Assembly: GCF_000003815.2 (NCBI RefSeq)
Contig: NC_049985.1
Location: 17,156,511 to 17,189,713, forward strand
Reading direction: 5' to 3'
DNA: 33,203 nucleotides
Origin: Branchiostoma floridae
Taxonomy: Eukaryota; Chordata; Leptocardii; Amphioxiformes; Branchiostomatidae
Below the pieces are notes generated by a model. That model did not search any database. It saw nothing but the letters and a program-made list of their open reading frames with translations, and was not told the origin of the DNA. A program made the translations under genes and the position numbers. This document shows positions 30,756 to 33,203 of the stretch, in pieces (the first letter of the stretch is position 1; every line of letters starts with the position of its first letter).

Positions 30756-32012
30756 CTGCATGGGGGGGGGGGGGGTCTTGGTAACGCTTAACGGTGAATT
30801 CAGGAGGCCCGGTAACGCTTAACGGTAAATTCATGACGCCCGGTAACGTTTAACGGTAAATTCAGAAGGGGTTACAACGCATAACACTTAAGTAACATTG
30901 ACGTGCATTCCTATTCAGTATTACAGCGCTAGAGTAGTTATATCAATGGGTGAAAATATCCGACTAATGACAAGCAAAAGGTGCCCAGAACCCGGAGGAA
31001 TGGCAGGGAAAATGTCCATGACATCTGTAAATTGACGGAGGCGGAGTACCCGGCCCGCCACAAAGACGGCGGCAGCAAATTTCTTCTGGGGGGATTGAAC
31101 TATTGTTTCAGCACATGGAGCGCCGAAGGCGCGACGCTTCCCGGGGGGGTCCGGGGGTGCTCCCCGGGAAAATTTTAAAATCAAGACCCTCTTTAAATGC
31201 TATTTCCTGCATTTTTCGGCAAATTTTGCCGACCGACTAAGGTTGATTTTGACATTTTCATCAAATTACACATGGTTATAGCTTTGGCCTCCAACTCCAG
31301 AGCCCCCGACATATTTCACCATTTCGATTCGAGCTCAGAAGGCACGAGATGTTGCAATATAAGTCCGGGGAAATTTTAAAATCTGGCCCGTCTGAAATGC
31401 CATTTACTGCCTTTTGAAGGACAGATTTTGCTGTAAGACGAAGCTAAATTAAATAACATTTTATTAGAGAGAAAAGGTTTTTTGTGCGAAAACCCACGCC
31501 CCTAACATATTTCGCCATGTCGTCGTGAGCGCCAAGGGCTCAAGCCGTCGCAAGGGAGGTCCGGAGAAACCTCATTTTTTGCATTCTAGGAGTGCTTTAT
31601 ACCCGAAACTAAGCTAAGTTTGACACTGAAATCTGTATGAGTGATAAAGTTTTTAAGTGCAACGCTTCCGCAACATATTTTACCCTGTCCAGAGCCGAAG
31701 ACAGGGAGGCTCGGAGAAATTTTGAAATATGGACCCTTTGAAACGCCATTTCCTGCATTCTCAGGGGTTCTATCTGGCATTAGACTTCATGTGTGTAACG
31801 GGTTACGAAGAATTTCTTGGTAACGCTTAACGGTGAATTCAGGACAACAAATTACGATTAACGTTGAATTGAAACGACCAATAACGCTTCACGAAGAATA
31901 TACCGATAACGATTAACGTTGAATTAGAGCGGGTCGGTAACGATTAACGGTGAATTAAAATGGCTCGTAACGCTTAACGGAAAAAGGCATGCAGACCCTC
32001 TTATATACTTGG
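30744..32012. repeat. Composite repeat: inverted ends, AACGCTTAACGG arrays and a core of about 215-bp subrepeats
   Basis: Left end TATATGAGGATCTGCATGG and right end GGCATGCAGACCCTCTTATA are inverted. Inside each end is a degenerate array of GGTAACGCTTAACGGTGAAT (30,778-30,880 and 31,816-31,980). The core (about 30,913-31,800) holds three or four diverged units of about 215 bp, each with ACCCTTTGAAACGCCATTTC, a CATATTTCACCATG-like phrase, GAGCCGAAGGC and GGTCCGGGGAAATTTT. I recognise this GCCGAAGGC/CCGGGGG phrase as widespread in marine invertebrate genomes, from memory and unverified. Not coding. Confidence 0.65.
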
Positions 32013-32287
32013 TGCGAGAGGGACATCAACACGAATCATACATATCATGACATCAGTTCCATCATAATGGAAACCTGCTGATATGATGGGGTGTTAAATC
32101 TAATAAGAAACATATAACGTTATGTTAGATAAAGGTAAATATTATCAGGTGTATAGTAATGTAACATTTGACATCACAATTTTACAGAAGGTTCCCGAAG
32201 AAAGACACAGACACGACCACTATAGTTAGAGCCTAAGGCCCATATGTTTAAAATCACGATCGTAGAAGCTTTAAGGATGCGATGTAG
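32013..32287. other. Intergenic, nothing recognised
   Basis: AT-rich spacer before the next start-codon minisatellite. Confidence 0.4.
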
Positions 32288-33097
32288 ACGATCCCTGACT
32301 GGCTTGTTCTACCTGCTGACATGTACAGCAGGTGAGGTCTGACCGTCGTGAGGCATGACGTAACGTCTGACTAGCCCGTTCCCCATCCTGACATGTACTA
32401 CAGGTGAAGTCATACAGGTCGTGAGACATTGCGTAACCTCTGACTAGCCCGTTCCCTTTGCTGACATGCACTACAGGTGAAGTATGACAGGGCGTTAGGT
32501 ATTATTACGTAACCTCTGACTGGCCTGTTCCTGTGCTACAGGTGAAGTTATACAGGTCGTGAGGCATGACGTAACCTCTGACTGGCCTGTTCCCCTTGCT
32601 GACATGTACTACAGGCGAAGTCATACAGGCCGTGAGACATTGCGTAACCTCTGACTGGCCTGTTCCTGTGCTACAGGTGAAGTCATACAGGTCGTGAGAC
32701 ATTGCGTAACCTCTGACTGGCCTGTTCCTGTGCTACAGGTGAAGTCATACAGGTCGTGAGACATTGCGTAACCTCTGACTGGCCTGTTCCTGTGCTACAG
32801 GTGAAGTCATACAGGTCGTGAGACATTGCGTAACCTCTGACTGGCCTGTTCCCCTTGCTGACATGTACTACAGGTGAAGTCATACAGACCGTGAGACATG
32901 ACGTAACCTCTGACTAGCCCGTTCCCCTTGCTGACATGCACTACAGGTGAAGTATGACAGGGCGTTAGGTATTATTACGTAACCTCTGACTGGCCTGTTC
33001 CCCTGCTACAGGTGAAGTCTGACAGGTCGTGAGGCATGGCGTAACCTCTGACTGGCCTGTTCCCATGCTACAGGTGAAGTCATACAGGTCGTGAGGC
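32288..33097. repeat. 62/75-bp minisatellite built on the second MS4A-like start region, 12 copies
   Basis: Unit CCTCTGACTGGCCTGTTCCC, CTGCTACAGGTGAAGTCATA, CAGGTCGTGAGGCATGGCGT, AA. Lengths fall in two classes, about 61-62 and 73-76 bp, the longer with a TTGCTGACATGTA insert. The final copy runs into the coding start (GAGGCATGGCGTA, ATG at 33,098). The pyrimidine-rich CCTGTTCC...CTACAG looks like a 3' splice site. Where the ATG is intact, upstream copies read ATG GCG TAA, a two-codon ORF; many copies have lost it (GACATTGCG, GGCATGACG). Confidence 0.93.
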
Positions 33098-33203
33098 ATG
33101 GCGTACAACGGCAGGTACATCCGGGGCCTGGGCTGGGCCCTTGTTGTGCTGGGTTCCCTCAGCATGATCCTGGGCAGCGCGGCGGACGCCATCTCTCCAC
33201 CAG
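33098..33203 (+). CDS. Second MS4A/CD20-like tetraspan, exon 1, cut by window end
   Basis: It begins MAYNGRYIRGLGWALVVLG and goes on with SLSMILGSAADA, a clear paralogue of the protein starting at 17,578 (shared MAY, IRGLGW, LVVLG, S-ILG and AA). It covers the short cytoplasmic N terminus and TM1. The window ends at codon 35. It lies 3.8 kb downstream of the first gene's stop on the same strand, so this is a tandem family cluster, as MS4A genes are in vertebrates. The last residues before the cut (ISPP) diverge from the paralogue, so its loop differs or the end is unclear. The function is unknown beyond family membership. Confidence 0.85.
   Translation, partial: MAYNGRYIRGLGWALVVLGSLSMILGSAADAISPP

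Overview
This window reads as animal nuclear DNA, most likely amphioxus (Branchiostoma). The evidence is split coding exons with GT/AG junctions, metazoan domain families (CUB, sushi/CCP, a CD20/MS4A-like tetraspan), a chordate-type LINE fragment, a tRNA-derived SINE, and a very high minisatellite load. The species call is inference. No bacterial gene, operon, CRISPR array or rRNA was seen. Almost all long open frames are artefacts of tandem repeats whose period is a multiple of three, so the genes below were assembled exon by exon from splice sites, phase and domain logic.

Left end, minus strand (about 4,044 down to 142, running off the left edge): a secreted or extracellular CUB/sushi gene. 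In transcript order it has a possible signal-peptide exon, a one-exon sushi domain, a CUB domain split over two exons, a sushi domain split over two exons, and another one-exon sushi domain almost identical to the first. All exon phases are mutually compatible.

Middle left (about 4.1 to 16 kb): no host gene could be supported. It holds a SINE-like element, a diverged tandem segmental duplication (6.7-7.4 kb and 7.7-8.9 kb), a 33-bp minisatellite, a truncated LINE on the minus strand, a long imperfect inverted repeat, simple repeats and a G-rich minisatellite with a 100-base assembly gap.

Right half, plus strand: a six-exon MS4A/CD20-like four-pass membrane protein of 289 codons (17,578 to 29,266). 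Its fifth intron is 8.8 kb and holds two abutting satellites, a 1,004-bp tandem repeat next to assembly gaps, a MITE-like element and two oppositely oriented copies of a TTTACC-rich repeat. A second MS4A-like gene begins at 33,098 and is cut by the window end, so this is a tandem gene cluster.

Most striking pattern: at least five independent minisatellites are built from an exon boundary. Three carry the 5' splice site of a CUB or sushi exon in every copy. Two carry an acceptor-like site plus the start-codon region of the two MS4A genes. A sixth, at 4.7-5.0 kb, looks like an amplified 3' splice site. The unit sequences are unrelated to each other apart from the two paralogous sushi arrays, so this looks like a repeated process rather than one spreading repeat. 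From memory and unchecked, amphioxus minisatellites at intron-exon junctions have been described under the name 'mirages'. The density, the start-codon versions and the preserved reading frame here deserve attention.
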